This document shows positions 7,105-14,981 of a stretch of DNA of 64,000 bases, piece by piece. Each line of letters opens with the position of its first letter. Within the stretch, counting starts at the first letter, position 1. Position numbers and translations under genes: made by a program. Source of the DNA: Paenibacillus brasilensis (GTDB lineage Bacteria > Bacillota > Bacilli > Paenibacillales > Paenibacillaceae); contig NZ_CP045298.1 of NCBI RefSeq assembly GCF_009363115.1, positions 310,001 to 374,000 of the forward strand, in the 5' to 3' direction. The notes under the pieces are model-generated. The model was not told the DNA's origin. It saw only the letters and a list, made by a program, of their open reading frames with translations, and made no database searches.

Positions 7105-8658
7105 TTAGCTTCCCGCCAGTGAAGAACGCAGTTCATCGATCGTTCCGTTATATTCATCCAAATCCACTGCCCCATTGATCCCCGGAACACTGCCTGTGCT
7201 GCTGTATTGCCAAGCCCACCAGCTATTCCAGGCCGGAACTGCAGTCGGCTTTTGCGTAGTGCTGTATCTGGCTACCCACAGTTTATACATAGAAAACGTA
7301 GGGTCAAACTTGGAAGCAAAAACATTGCCTGTATATACGATCGGCTGACGCCCGGTGAGCTTTTCCATTTCATCCAAAAATGCATGAGCCACTTCACTAA
7401 TTTGTGCTGGAGTAAGACCTTTGGGGTTATTTTCATAATCCAGCACAGGTGGCAGATCCAGTCTTCCTCCTGCTGAATCTATAGCCCTGGCAAAATTAGC
7501 AGCTTCCAGACGAGCCCCATCTGCAGTAGTCGCATTCAAAAAGTGGTAAGCACCAACTAATATATTGGCATCTCTGGCTCCCTGAACATTCACCAAAAAT
7601 TGATTATCTTGATATTTTGTCCCTTCTGTAGCTTTAATGAAGGCGAAGGTCTTACCTGCCGCCGCTACTTGCTGCCAATCGATTTTGCCGTTATAGTGGG
7701 ACACGTCAATTCCCTGAGCATGACCGTCGGAAGCAAGAGTAGGTTTAGCGGGCTCAGTAGGCGAAATAGCTGTAGCAGGCCCCGTAGGGGCTGTCTCATC
7801 TGATGTCTGATCTATTGCTACGATAACCTTATCGTCGTCTTCGTTTAGTACATGATAAGGTGCACTGTTATTTAGATCTACCACAATACGTACTGAAGCG
7901 GGATTCGTACTAAATTTAGAGTATCTGACTTGTGAAACATCAGGATCATCTGTAACTGGAAAAGCCCCTTGTCCACCTTTATCAAAAGATTGCGATGACA
8001 GGAAATCCTCAGAAAATTTTGAATCAGGTATGTCTACAACAATACGGTCTGTATGAGTCAACGTAGTTACTTTAGGGCTTACTTTTCCATTCACTGCAAT
8101 GGTTAATTGATGATTAGTGAAGCTAATTTGGCTGATAGGTGCAAGTGCGTTCTCTCCTACATCAGTGACAGTCTGAGTGGGAGAATTTCCGCGGGAAGAC
8201 TCGCTATTCACGCTTGAAGTAGCTGGAGTAGTCAGAACCACTGTTTTAAGCTCACTATTCCAGGTCACATCAATTCCCGTCTGCTCAGATACAAAACGAA
8301 TCGGAACATAGGTTGTCCCTCCTGTAAGTAACGGAGCTACTGCTAATCCCATTTGTTGTCCATTAACAGAAGCCATGGGATTGTCGACCTGAAGACTGAG
8401 AATCTGATTCTTATTTTGATTCTGAATCGTTATCGTTCTTGTCTTGGGCTCCCAGTTGACCTTATAACCCAGTTCCTCCACAATGAGACGAAGTGGGACC
8501 AACACATTCCCCTTTACCTCCTGGATCTCAACTCCCTTTGCAGCACTTATATCTTTACCGTCCAACTGGATATGTGAGCTTGAAGACGCAGCATGACTCT
8601 CCACTGGAAATACGAGTAGAAATAAAAACAGAAAAGCAAACCAACGAATGTTCTTCAT
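7105..8658 (-). CDS. Secreted GH25 lysozyme-like protein with copper-amine-oxidase-N and AMIN domains
   Basis: Predicted extracellular muramidase. The 517-residue product has a signal peptide (MKNIRWFAFLFLFLLVF, cut near SHA), two linked copper-amine-oxidase N-terminal stalk repeats (VPLRLIVEELGYKV and VPIRFVSEQTGIDV), a Ser/Thr linker, an AMIN-type domain and a C-terminal GH25 domain. The GH25 block starts GIDVSHYNGKIDW and carries PPVLDYENN, supplying the expected Asp and Glu. Stalk and AMIN domains bind wall polymers, so the enzyme is probably held at the cell wall. I place the start at 8658, at the signal peptide; the frame runs open to 8772 through the short repeats of the leader. The ribosome-binding site is weak. 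Confidence 0.85.
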   Translation of the reverse strand: MKNIRWFAFLFLFLLVFPVESHAASSSSHIQLDGKDISAAKGVEIQEVKGNVLVPLRLIVEELGYKVNWEPKTRTITIQNQNKNQILSLQVDNPMASVNGQQMGLAVAPLLTGGTTYVPIRFVSEQTGIDVTWNSELKTVVLTTPATSSVNSESSRGNSPTQTVTDVGENALAPISQISFTNHQLTIAVNGKVSPKVTTLTHTDRIVVDIPDSKFSEDFLSSQSFDKGGQGAFPVTDDPDVSQVRYSKFSTNPASVRIVVDLNNSAPYHVLNEDDDKVIVAIDQTSDETAPTGPATAISPTEPAKPTLASDGHAQGIDVSHYNGKIDWQQVAAAGKTFAFIKATEGTKYQDNQFLVNVQGARDANILVGAYHFLNATTADGARLEAANFARAIDSAGGRLDLPPVLDYENNPKGLTPAQISEVAHAFLDEMEKLTGRQPIVYTGNVFASKFDPTFSMYKLWVARYSTTQKPTAVPAWNSWWAWQYSSTGSVPGINGAVDLDEYNGTIDELRSSLAGS

Positions 8659-8699
8659 ATGTACCCTACCATTCTCTAAATTTTCACTTGTTGTCTTAC

Positions 8700-8744
8700 A
8701 ATCTATAATCCTGCAATCTATGATCTTGGAATCTACGATCTCAA
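8700..8744. repeat. Three tandem 15-bp repeats upstream of the GH25 gene
   Basis: Units at 8700-8714, 8715-8729 and 8730-8744 share AATCTAnnATC with small changes. They lie 40-85 bp before the chosen start codon and would be in the leader or promoter region. Confidence 0.7.
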
Positions 8745-8825
8745 AACCTTTCATTTTGATAGACGCGAACAATATGTAGAAGTTACGATTAGTTTAGCAC
8801 ATATTTCAAACTTACTCATTCATTG

Positions 8826-8864
8826 CACAAAAAAACTCTGCCAGCCATACAGCAAGCAGAGCTC
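8826..8864 (-). terminator. Terminator of the YeiH-type transporter gene
   Basis: AGCTCTGC pairs with GCAGAG across a 14-nt loop on the minus strand and is followed by seven T. Confidence 0.8.
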
Positions 8865-8920
8865 TTTCGGGTTTTTACTGACTTTTTCAGCACATTCAAA
8901 TGGTGTTTATTCCTCTTAAT

Positions 8921-9946
8921 TTACACTGTTAAAAAGGTTAAACCTACAAGCATCACCGAAGTAATAGACAGCACCAGTAAGGGAAGCAGTGCTTTCTCCC
9001 GCAAAGCCTTAAAGCTTACATTCAGCCCCATGCCTACCATAGCCATCGTTAGCATAAATGTAGTAGCTTGGGAAATTTCGTTCATCAGTCTGGAAGGAAC
9101 CACAATATATTTTCCCAAAACATAGCTGCCCAAAATACTTGTAGCGATAAAGCCAATGAGGAACCAAGGGAACTCCACTTTTGCATCTGGGCGAAGCTTC
9201 CCACTGCGTTTCATCCAGTACATTAAAATAAAGCTGAGCGGTATTAGTAAAAAGACACGCCCCAATTTAGCCAATAGACCCATCGCAAGAGCATCCTGTC
9301 CGGCAGGCGCCGCAGCTAAGGCCACATGTGCAATTTCATGCAGACTGCTTCCCGACCAAATTCCGTATTGCATATCCGTCAAAGGAATCCAGGGACGAAG
9401 TACTGTGAACAAAATGGCAAATACCGTTCCAACCAAGGCGATTAATCCAACTCCAATGGCCGTATCCTCATCCTTGGCTTTCAGCAGGGGAGACACGGCC
9501 GCAATGGCTGCTGCGCCGCAAACCCCTGTCCCAATCCCGAGAAGAAGCGATAGCGAAGCATCTGCCTTGAAACGTTTGGCCAGACCAATTGTAAACAAGA
9601 TAGAGAATACAACAATACCTGCATCACGCAAAAGCAAACCCAGTCCTTGATGAATGACTATATCCATATTGAGCTTTAGCCCATAAAGCACAATAGCCCC
9701 TCGCAGCAATTTTTTAGAAGAAAACTCAACCCCTGGGCGTACAACTTCTGGATACCCCCATAACTGCCGGTACAGGACAGCGAGAAACATGGCGCATGCC
9801 AATGGGCCTACATAATGAAAGCCTGGAAATTCGTTCAGAGCGTATCCTGCCAATGCGAATATCATCGTTAGCACAATGCCCAGTACACATGGGGCCCATC
9901 GCCCCCTATTTGATGATAATTTGATGTATTTTGTATGACTGCTCAT
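8921..9946 (-). CDS. YeiH/UPF0324-family membrane transporter, putative sulfate exporter type
   Basis: A 341-residue polytopic membrane protein with about ten hydrophobic segments. Conserved family blocks are visible: LYGLKLNMD, GIGTGVCGAAAIAAVSPLL, GIWSGSSLHEIAHVALA and TFMLTMAMVGMGLNV. The start is taken at ATG 9944-9946 since GGGAGGG lies just upstream; a longer frame to 10072 would cross the intergenic promoter region. It is divergent from a LysR gene, a pairing also seen with yeiH-yeiE. The named substrate (sulfate) is a database-style label, not something shown here. Confidence 0.82.
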   Translation of the reverse strand: MSSHTKYIKLSSNRGRWAPCVLGIVLTMIFALAGYALNEFPGFHYVGPLACAMFLAVLYRQLWGYPEVVRPGVEFSSKKLLRGAIVLYGLKLNMDIVIHQGLGLLLRDAGIVVFSILFTIGLAKRFKADASLSLLLGIGTGVCGAAAIAAVSPLLKAKDEDTAIGVGLIALVGTVFAILFTVLRPWIPLTDMQYGIWSGSSLHEIAHVALAAAPAGQDALAMGLLAKLGRVFLLIPLSFILMYWMKRSGKLRPDAKVEFPWFLIGFIATSILGSYVLGKYIVVPSRLMNEISQATTFMLTMAMVGMGLNVSFKALREKALLPLLVLSITSVMLVGLTFLTV

Positions 9947-9994
9947 GGTGATTCCCTCCCATCTGTATGTATCCAGCTTAATCCGTTTTTTGCC

Positions 9995-10034
9995 ATAAGT
10001 AAAATAAATCATTATAATAGTTATGATAAGTAAA
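9995..10034. promoter_or_regulatory. Candidate LysR operator in the yeiH-lysR intergenic region
   Basis: ATAAGTAAA occurs at 9995-10003 and again at 10026-10034, 31 bp apart (about three helical turns), and an imperfect dyad (ATCATTA with TTATGAT) spans 10008-10027. This layout suits a dimer-of-dimers regulator on a shared promoter region. Confidence 0.4.
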
Positions 10035-10063
10035 GTGATATGATCGGTTTGGAGGAATGGGCT

Positions 10064-10951
10064 TTGGATCAATCTTTAATCGTATTTGTAACGGTCGCAG
10101 ACAAACAAAACTTCACGCGAGCTGCTAAAGCACTGCACATGACTCAGCCTGCTGTAAGCCAGTATATTCAAACGCTGGAGCGTACCGTAGGAGCCCGGCT
10201 TTTGGAGCGAAGCAACAAATATGTGCGCTTAACCAAAGCCGGTGAAATCGTGTACCATCATGCCCAGGAGATTATCCGCTTGAACGCCCGAATGCAGTAT
10301 TTGGTGGACGGGCTGATGAATACGGCACAAGGGAACCTGTCTATTGGTGCAAGCTACACGTATGGCGAATACGTCCTGCCGCATGTGATTGGTAAAATGA
10401 GAGTACAATATCCACTCATTCAGCCTTCCATTACGATTGGCAACACCCAAGAAATCGAAGAATTGGTTATCCGTAATCAGCTGGATGTAGGGATTATTGA
10501 AGGAGAGTCTCAGCATGATCATTTATACATTGAATCATTTGCTGATGATGAAATGTTTATCGTCGCCCCACCAAATCACCGTTTGGCTGACAAACCTCAA
10601 GTGGATTTAAGTGAGCTACAGGAGGACATCTGGATTCTGCGCGAAGAAGGCTCGGGAACCCGGGAAGCAGTTGAAAAGATGTTTGGACGATTTCAGTTCT
10701 CCCCTTCTCATATGATGGATTTTGGCAGCACGCAGATCATCAAGGAGTCTGTAGAAGCAGGCTTGGGGATTTCATTGCTGTCCCGATGGGTCATTCAGAA
10801 GGAACTCACTTTGGGTACATTAAAAATATTAGATATCCGTAATCTTCCGGTTATTCGGAAATTTTCTTTTCTGACCCCTGCTGCGGTATTTGAGACCAAA
10901 GCGAGCAGCGTATTTTTGGAGATTTTGCGAGGGAATAGCGTGAAAAGGTAA
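10064..10951 (+). CDS. LysR-family transcriptional regulator (CysL/YeiE-like)
   Basis: The 295-residue protein begins with the typical winged helix-turn-helix (residues about 7-60, FTRAAKALHMTQPAVSQYIQ), then an effector-binding periplasmic-protein-like domain (about 90-290). I choose TTG at 10064 as start: GGAGG is 8 nt upstream and MDQSLIVFVTVAD is the usual LysR opening; the ATG at 10040 would swallow the ribosome-binding site. It is divergent from the YeiH-type transporter it probably controls. LysR regulators of this CysL/YeiE branch often sense sulfur metabolites; the effector here is unknown. Confidence 0.88.
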   Translation: MDQSLIVFVTVADKQNFTRAAKALHMTQPAVSQYIQTLERTVGARLLERSNKYVRLTKAGEIVYHHAQEIIRLNARMQYLVDGLMNTAQGNLSIGASYTYGEYVLPHVIGKMRVQYPLIQPSITIGNTQEIEELVIRNQLDVGIIEGESQHDHLYIESFADDEMFIVAPPNHRLADKPQVDLSELQEDIWILREEGSGTREAVEKMFGRFQFSPSHMMDFGSTQIIKESVEAGLGISLLSRWVIQKELTLGTLKILDIRNLPVIRKFSFLTPAAVFETKASSVFLEILRGNSVKR

Positions 10952-10965
10952 AACACAGAAGCAGA

Positions 10966-10990
10966 AAAAAGCACCGACCAGGTGCTTTAA
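10966..10990 (+). terminator. Weak terminator after the LysR gene
   Basis: AAAGCACC pairs with GGTGCTTT around GACCA, but only a short T stretch follows. Confidence 0.5.
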
Positions 10991-11034
10991 CAAACTAAGA
11001 CTTTAACAAACTAAACACTTTAACAAGTTGGGCA
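10985..11034. repeat. Three imperfect 16-17 bp direct repeats
   Basis: CTTTAACAAACTAAGA at 10985, CTTTAACAAACTAAACA at 11001 and a diverged copy at 11018 follow head to tail. They straddle the end of the LysR terminator and the edge of the decayed region. Confidence 0.65.
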
Positions 11035-11079
11035 TCCGGATCATGCCGACTATTACATCATTATATTCATATGATTATT

Positions 11080-11862
11080 TTATGAGGAGAGATGATCTTT
11101 TCCATGATACAGAAAATGGGAGAAATCAGCGTAGCTGCCTTGGAATTGTTGCATATCATGGGCGGCAATACCTACAAAGTTCCCGGTAAATCCACCGGAT
11201 AAAAAGCTGATATCCTGCATTTCAAAAAGTCGCTTTCAGGCAGGTTCATCTCCGACTCCATAATAAAATTGTGCTTGGATTCCGTGGACTTCTACAGCCA
11301 AATGTACAGGAAGATCATCCTGAAGCTTGATAACTTGCGGAACTAACGTGAATGAATTTGCTTCACATCGCATCATACGCAGCACCTTTCCTAGCCCTTC
11401 TTCATAGCTAACATACGCATACAAATAATCCTCTTCATTGAGATACAGCAGAAGCCCCGCCATTTGCAAATAGCTTACAGGCTGATACTCCAGGGCTGTT
11501 TCTGCCCGGAAACGATGATCCGTTTGCCGAATGGCAAGCACGTGATGCTGAAACAGACTTTGTATCGATTCTCCAGCCCGAATTCGAAGATAGCCAGGGC
11601 GCTGGCTTAGCGAACACCAACGATCATCTGCCAGTATACGCAATGTATTCCACGTTTTATCTAAAGCAGGTCCTTCGAAAAAATCTTCAAATATATAGCT
11701 CTGCTCTTGCTTGACTGAGCATGTCCCTTTAGGAGCAGGCACCTCCAGTTGAGGTGTATGGCCCCCAGCGGTTAAGCGCAGCCAGCCTTCATCATTCCAG
11801 TACACCTGCTGCAAGGCTGTTTCCCGCCCTAAATGCTTCCGCAGCAGCAAGTAGTACATATA
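11080..11862 (-). pseudogene. Remnant of a GH43 beta-xylosidase, C-terminal part, with in-frame TGA
   Basis: Two adjoining stretches of one frame encode the C-terminal concanavalin-like domain of a GH43 xylosidase/arabinofuranosidase. The first opens with HLGRETALQ and GWLRLTAGGHTPQLEVP and ends YYGVGDEPA. A TGA at 11236-11238 then stands where the family normally has Trp (EPAWKRL), after which the same frame continues KRL, SGGFTGNFVGIAAHDMQQFQ and SYADFSHF to a TAA at 11080. The N-terminal catalytic five-blade propeller is missing. Both truncation and nonsense mutation show it is dead. Confidence 0.85.
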
Positions 11863-11879
11863 GCCATATTCAAAGCGTA

Positions 11880-12125
11880 GGTCCTTCTCCCGTAATTACG
11901 CCTATTGTAGAAGTTAACGGAGTATACTACAGAACTGCTACGCTGCCACGAAATTATTCCTATGCACTGTCAAATTACCCTGGGGATACTTATAAAGTGG
12001 CGAGCGGAAATGTCACAGTCTCCGCCTCCGGTGTCGTAACAACCACCACTGCAACGAACGCAAGAGTCGAAATTTATGGCGGTAACGGTAAATTGAGAAT
12101 GGTTTACACTGTTAAGGTATCCTAA
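11880..12125 (+). pseudogene. C-terminal fragment of an unidentified exported or surface-type protein
   Basis: About 80 codons read PSPVITPIVEVNGVYYRTAT onward, rich in Thr, Val, Tyr and Gly with alternating beta strands (YKVASGNVTVSASGVVTTTT), as in Ig-like or Big-type domains of exported proteins. The open frame reaches back to an ATG at 11754, but that portion is only the antisense of the GH43 remnant, and no ribosome-binding site precedes any start. It ends with TAA and a strong terminator, so it looks like the surviving tail of a larger gene. I cannot name the family. Confidence 0.5.
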
Positions 12126-12148
12126 GATTAAATAAGAGCATTTAAAAG

Positions 12149-12183
12149 AAGCACTGTTCGTTTAATACGGCAGTGCTTTTTTG
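12149..12183 (+). terminator. Terminator after the surface-protein fragment
   Basis: AAGCACTG pairs with CAGTGCTT, followed by TTTTTT on the plus strand. Confidence 0.85.
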
Positions 12184-12198
12184 CACTAAAAAAAGGTG

Positions 12199-12227
12199 TA
12201 GACGCAACTCCCAAACTCTTTTATGAT
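12199..12227 (+). promoter_or_regulatory. Candidate sigma-A promoter of yjdF
   Basis: TAGACG at 12199-12204 and TATGAT at 12222-12227 with a 17-bp spacer. The predicted transcript would start near 12234, giving a leader of about 123 nt. Confidence 0.5.
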
Positions 12228-12233
12228 GAAAAT

Positions 12234-12350
12234 GGAGCGTAAAAACACGGCTCGGTTGGTAGTCCGGGCGTATTGGGTTATATTACCGATACAAGTAACC
12301 TTCCCCCTCGGGATGTCCATCGACTCCGTAACACTTTAAGAGGGGGTTTC
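12234..12350 (+). ncRNA. Structured leader, probable yjdF-class riboswitch
   Basis: The untranslated leader of the yjdF homologue is GC-rich and full of complementary segments. CCCCCTC at 12303-12309 is a perfect complement of GAGGGGG at 12340-12346, which is the ribosome-binding site, so a switch that hides or frees translation is plausible. The yjdF RNA motif, reported to bind azaaromatic compounds, is known from leaders of this gene family in Firmicutes. I infer membership from position and the sequestering pair; I cannot align the full consensus here. Confidence 0.62.
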
Positions 12351-12356
12351 ATCATT

Positions 12357-12770
12357 ATGAAGCTAACGGTATATTTCGAAAAACCTTATTGGGTCGGAGT
12401 AATCGAAACACAGGAAAAAGGCAAGATTCGGGCAGCAAGATATGTATTTGGATCGGAGCCGTCGGATGCCGAAGTACTGACATTCGTACAAAGCGACGAA
12501 ATGTCCAATCTGACTGAACGCATGACAGTAGTAATCGAAGGAAAAACACCTCTTAATCACAGGGTTAACCCCAAACGTTTACAACGGTTGGCAGCTAAGG
12601 AAATACGTTCTCGCGGCACTAATACTTATGCGGAACAGGCAATCAAATTGCAGCTTGAACAGCATAAGGCTGAGAAGAGAACAATGAACCGTGAACGTCG
12701 TGAGGAAATTAAAGAGTACAAACGAGATATTGCTCGGCTTAAGGCAAAAGCTAAACATAGGGGCCGGTAA
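12357..12770 (+). CDS. yjdF: YjdF-family protein (DUF2992)
   Basis: The N-terminal half (MKLTVYFEKPYWVGVIE, YVFGSEPSDAEVLTFVQ) matches the YjdF/DUF2992 family as I know it. The last 50 residues are strongly charged and helical (KAEKRTMNRERREEIKEYKR), likely a coiled or nucleic-acid-contacting tail. The ATG at 12357 follows GAGGGGG by 10 nt; the frame extends upstream to 12273 only through the structured leader. The gene is intact while everything around it is decayed, which suggests selection. Function is unknown; in other Firmicutes it is linked to response to azaaromatic compounds. Confidence 0.85.
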   Translation: MKLTVYFEKPYWVGVIETQEKGKIRAARYVFGSEPSDAEVLTFVQSDEMSNLTERMTVVIEGKTPLNHRVNPKRLQRLAAKEIRSRGTNTYAEQAIKLQLEQHKAEKRTMNRERREEIKEYKRDIARLKAKAKHRGR

Positions 12771-12835
12771 TAGAACTTTATTTTTCTTGTAATTGCTACG
12801 TTCCTCTATAGATTGAGAAATTATCGTTCTTCAAA

Positions 12836-12880
12836 CAAAGAGCTGTCCCGTAGCATTTAATGATCTGGGACAGCTCTTAA
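12836..12880 (+). terminator. Terminator after yjdF
   Basis: A 12-bp stem (AAGAGCTGTCCC with GGGACAGCTCTT) lies 65 bp beyond the stop codon. The T tract is short. Confidence 0.75.
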
Positions 12881-12891
12881 TCTTTATATTA

Positions 12892-12990
12892 ATTACCAAA
12901 CGGAGCCTCGACACCATACCTGCTGGCAAGTGGGAATTTCCCGGTGGAAAGCTCAAACTTAATGAAACTTCAACGTTTTATCACACTTTC
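12892..12990 (+). pseudogene. Scrap of a MutT/Nudix hydrolase gene
   Basis: One frame reads PAGKWEFPGGKLKLNET between about 12919 and 12969, the well-known entry of the Nudix box in MutT-type enzymes (WEFPGGK..PGET). The remainder of the Nudix box and the flanking domain are absent and no start or ribosome-binding site exists. It is a short gene relic of about 33 codons; chance resemblance is unlikely given the WEFPGGK block but cannot be excluded. Confidence 0.6.
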
Positions 12991-13007
12991 CTTTACCTCT
13001 ATATACA

Positions 13008-13041
13008 ACAAAAAAAACCCTTGCTTAGCAAGGGTTTTTGA
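13008..13041 (-). terminator. Terminator of the tRNA gene
   Basis: AAAACCCTTGC pairs with GCAAGGGTTTT; the minus strand runs on into eight T. It lies just 3-prime of the tRNA. Confidence 0.88.
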
Positions 13042-13046
13042 GGAAA

Positions 13047-13120
13047 TGGGCCCTGAGGGACTCGAACCCCCGACCAATCGGTTATGAGCCGACCGCTCTA
13101 ACCAACTGAGCTAAGGGCCC
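13047..13120 (-). tRNA. tRNA with CAU anticodon, probably tRNA-Ile2 (lysidine-modified)
   Basis: The 74-nt cloverleaf begins GGGCCCTTAGCTCAG and ends CAGGGCCCA, giving a perfect 7-bp acceptor stem and discriminator A. The anticodon loop is CTCATAA (anticodon CAU). The D arm (GCTCAG..GAGC) and T arm (GGTTCGAGTCC) are regular. No CCA is encoded. CAU could mean elongator Met or Ile2; the UUAGC after the acceptor stem and the ACCGATTGGTCG region look more like Ile2 of Bacilli. It would need TilS to read AUA. Confidence 0.9.
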
Positions 13121-13171
13121 TCAAAAAAATATGTATATTCACGCTACATATTCATAACAGCAACGTTAATT

Positions 13172-13201
13172 AATATACAACATTTTCTTGTGTTTCGTCA
13201 A
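13172..13201 (-). promoter_or_regulatory. Sigma-A promoter of the tRNA gene
   Basis: Minus-strand TTGACG (13196-13201) and TATATT (13172-13177) are separated by 18 bp, about 50 bp before the mature tRNA 5-prime end. Confidence 0.65.
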
Positions 13202-13244
13202 TAGTTTTTCAAATATTTTTTTATTTTAATATCACGGATTAATA

Positions 13245-13409
13245 TCACGGAATAAATCGGACACCATAACGTCCCTTGCGCGAGCGGTACACCTCCACTG
13301 CGCGGGGATCATTGTAGCCGTACATCCAGCCGTCATGCTCCAGCCTCTTTGCCAGACACCCGGCCTGAAATTTAGTTGTGTACAGTCTGCCATAGTAAAC
13401 CCAATACAT
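13245..13409 (-). CDS. Small basic protein of unknown function (54 aa)
   Basis: I do not recognise it. It is rich in Tyr, Arg and Gly (YWVYYGRLYTTKFQAGCLAK through RSRKGRYGVRF) with predicted short beta strands and one Cys. GAGGGAG precedes the ATG at 13409 by about 6 nt; the longer frame to 13430 would place that site inside the gene. It lies between the tRNA promoter and the end of the pyr operon with no clear promoter of its own. Confidence 0.5.
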   Translation of the reverse strand: MYWVYYGRLYTTKFQAGCLAKRLEHDGWMYGYNDPRAVEVYRSRKGRYGVRFIP

Positions 13410-13557
13410 CCAAACTCCCTCTTTTCGCATGATGGTAGGAGTTAGTGTAACCGGATCGAATTCGATTTACACAGCTTTTAATCATAACAATCTACGCTGG
13501 ATGACAACGAGTCAAAGCCGCACCAACCATTAGTTCGTTTCCTCTAGATGCCCTGCC

Positions 13558-14199
13558 TTATTTGCCAAAGGAAGCCGGGTCCTGACGCCAGGAACGCAGC
13601 AACTCCATCTCTTCCTCCTGAATGATTCCATCACGCAAGGCAACCTCCATCAGGGCCGTGTAATTAGACAAGGTTTGCAGCTTCACACCTGCCTCTTCAA
13701 AAGCTTGAGTCGCTTTGTCGAGCTGGTAGCTGAAAATAGCCAGTACTGCTAACGGCTCAGCACCTGCTTGTGCTACGGCCTGTGCTGCTTTAATGGAGCT
13801 CCCACCAGTAGAGATGAGGTCCTCGATAACCATAACCTTTTGTCCGGCACTGATTCGGCCTTCGATTTGGTTCTCTTTCCCGTGTCCTTTGGCTTTGTCC
13901 CTTACATAGGCCATCGGCAAATTCAGCTTTTGCGCCACCCAGGCCGCATGAGGAATCCCTGCTGTAGCTGTACCCGCAATGACTTCGGTTTCGGGATATT
14001 GCTCGCGTATAAGAGCAGCAAATGAGTCCGCGATCAGCTCACGCACCTCCGGGTAGGACATGGTAAGGCGATTGTCACAGTAGATTGGGGATTTAATACC
14101 TGATGTCCATGTAAAAGGCTGTTGTGGACGCAGTGCCACCGCCTGAATGCGTAACAAATGGGATGCAATTTGTTCTGGTATATTGTTTAATGTAGTCAT
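13558..14199 (-). CDS. pyrE: Orotate phosphoribosyltransferase
   Basis: Joins orotate to PRPP to give OMP, the fifth step of de novo pyrimidine synthesis, in the cytosol as a dimer. The 213-residue length is normal. The PRPP-binding loop [14 protein letters not shown] lies at 122-135, and the flexible catalytic loop [15 protein letters not shown] at 100-114 carries the expected Lys, His and Arg side chains. Its ATG overlaps the pyrF stop in an ATGA junction, which points to translational coupling. It is the last gene of the operon and no clear terminator follows it before 13430. Confidence 0.96.
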   Translation of the reverse strand: MTTLNNIPEQIASHLLRIQAVALRPQQPFTWTSGIKSPIYCDNRLTMSYPEVRELIADSFAALIREQYPETEVIAGTATAGIPHAAWVAQKLNLPMAYVRDKAKGHGKENQIEGRISAGQKVMVIEDLISTGGSSIKAAQAVAQAGAEPLAVLAIFSYQLDKATQAFEEAGVKLQTLSNYTALMEVALRDGIIQEEEMELLRSWRQDPASFGK

Positions 14200-14933
14200 A
14201 CTTGGTTCATCTCCTCAATAATGTGTTGCGCTGCGGCGCGTGGGTCGGGTGCTGCCGTGATCGGCCGTCCAACGACAATGTAGCTGCTGCCTTGGGCAAT
14301 GGCTTGTCCAGGTGTAAGGACACGTGACTGATCACCTGTGGCGCTGCCTGCCGGGCGGATGCCAGGGGTTATAGTTTTAAAGTCAGACCCGCATACGGCC
14401 CGAATCGCAGGCACTTCCAATGGGGACGCTACCACACCGTCCAGTCCCGCCTCAAGGGTCAATTGTGCATAGCGAACGACCACATCCTGTACCGTGCCAG
14501 GAATGCCCAGCTCCGTATTCATGGTCGCCTGGTCCGTGCTGGTCAGCTGTGTAACTGCAATAATGAGCGGCATGGCGAGCGAGCTGTTCGCAGAAATCGC
14601 TGCCTCGGCTCCGGCCCTGGCGGCTGACATCATACTGCGGCCTCCAGCCGCGTGTACGTTGAACATATCCACCCCTAAGCGGGTAATACTCTCTGCCCCT
14701 CCCCGTACCGTGTTAGGGATATCATGCATTTTTAAATCCAGAAAAACGGAGTATCCTCTGGATTTTAGCTGTTCTACAAAAGCGGGTCCTGCGCTATAAA
14801 ACAGCTGCATACCTACTTTTATATAACAGGGAATACCCTCCAGCTGCCGAATCAGCTGCTCTGCTTGCTGCGCATCCGGGTAATCTAACGCGATCATCAG
14901 CCGTCCTGCCATTTGCTGAAATGCTTCGTTCAC
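14196..14933 (-). CDS. pyrF: Orotidine-5-phosphate decarboxylase
   Basis: Decarboxylates OMP to UMP, the last step of the pathway. The catalytic Asp-Lys-Asp array is D66-L-K68-M-H-D71 in [13 protein letters not shown], and the phosphate-binding end TPGIRP is present. I choose GTG at 14933 ([12 protein letters not shown]) because AAAGGGG lies upstream and homologues open this way; the longer frame to 14990 adds residues with no family match. This gives 245 residues, the usual class I length. It follows carB after a 124-bp gap containing a hairpin, where Bacillus has pyrK and pyrD. Confidence 0.95.
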   Translation of the reverse strand: MNEAFQQMAGRLMIALDYPDAQQAEQLIRQLEGIPCYIKVGMQLFYSAGPAFVEQLKSRGYSVFLDLKMHDIPNTVRGGAESITRLGVDMFNVHAAGGRSMMSAARAGAEAAISANSSLAMPLIIAVTQLTSTDQATMNTELGIPGTVQDVVVRYAQLTLEAGLDGVVASPLEVPAIRAVCGSDFKTITPGIRPAGSATGDQSRVLTPGQAIAQGSSYIVVGRPITAAPDPRAAAQHIIEEMNQV

Positions 14934-14981
14934 CGTTCTACATCCCCTTTTCGCGTCGATTCGGGTGTATTTGCCCGTGAT

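Noticed and set aside
11754..11879. N-terminal part of the plus-strand frame ending at 12125
   Set aside because: It is only the antisense of the GH43 relic and has no ribosome-binding site; only the part from about 11880 looks protein-like.
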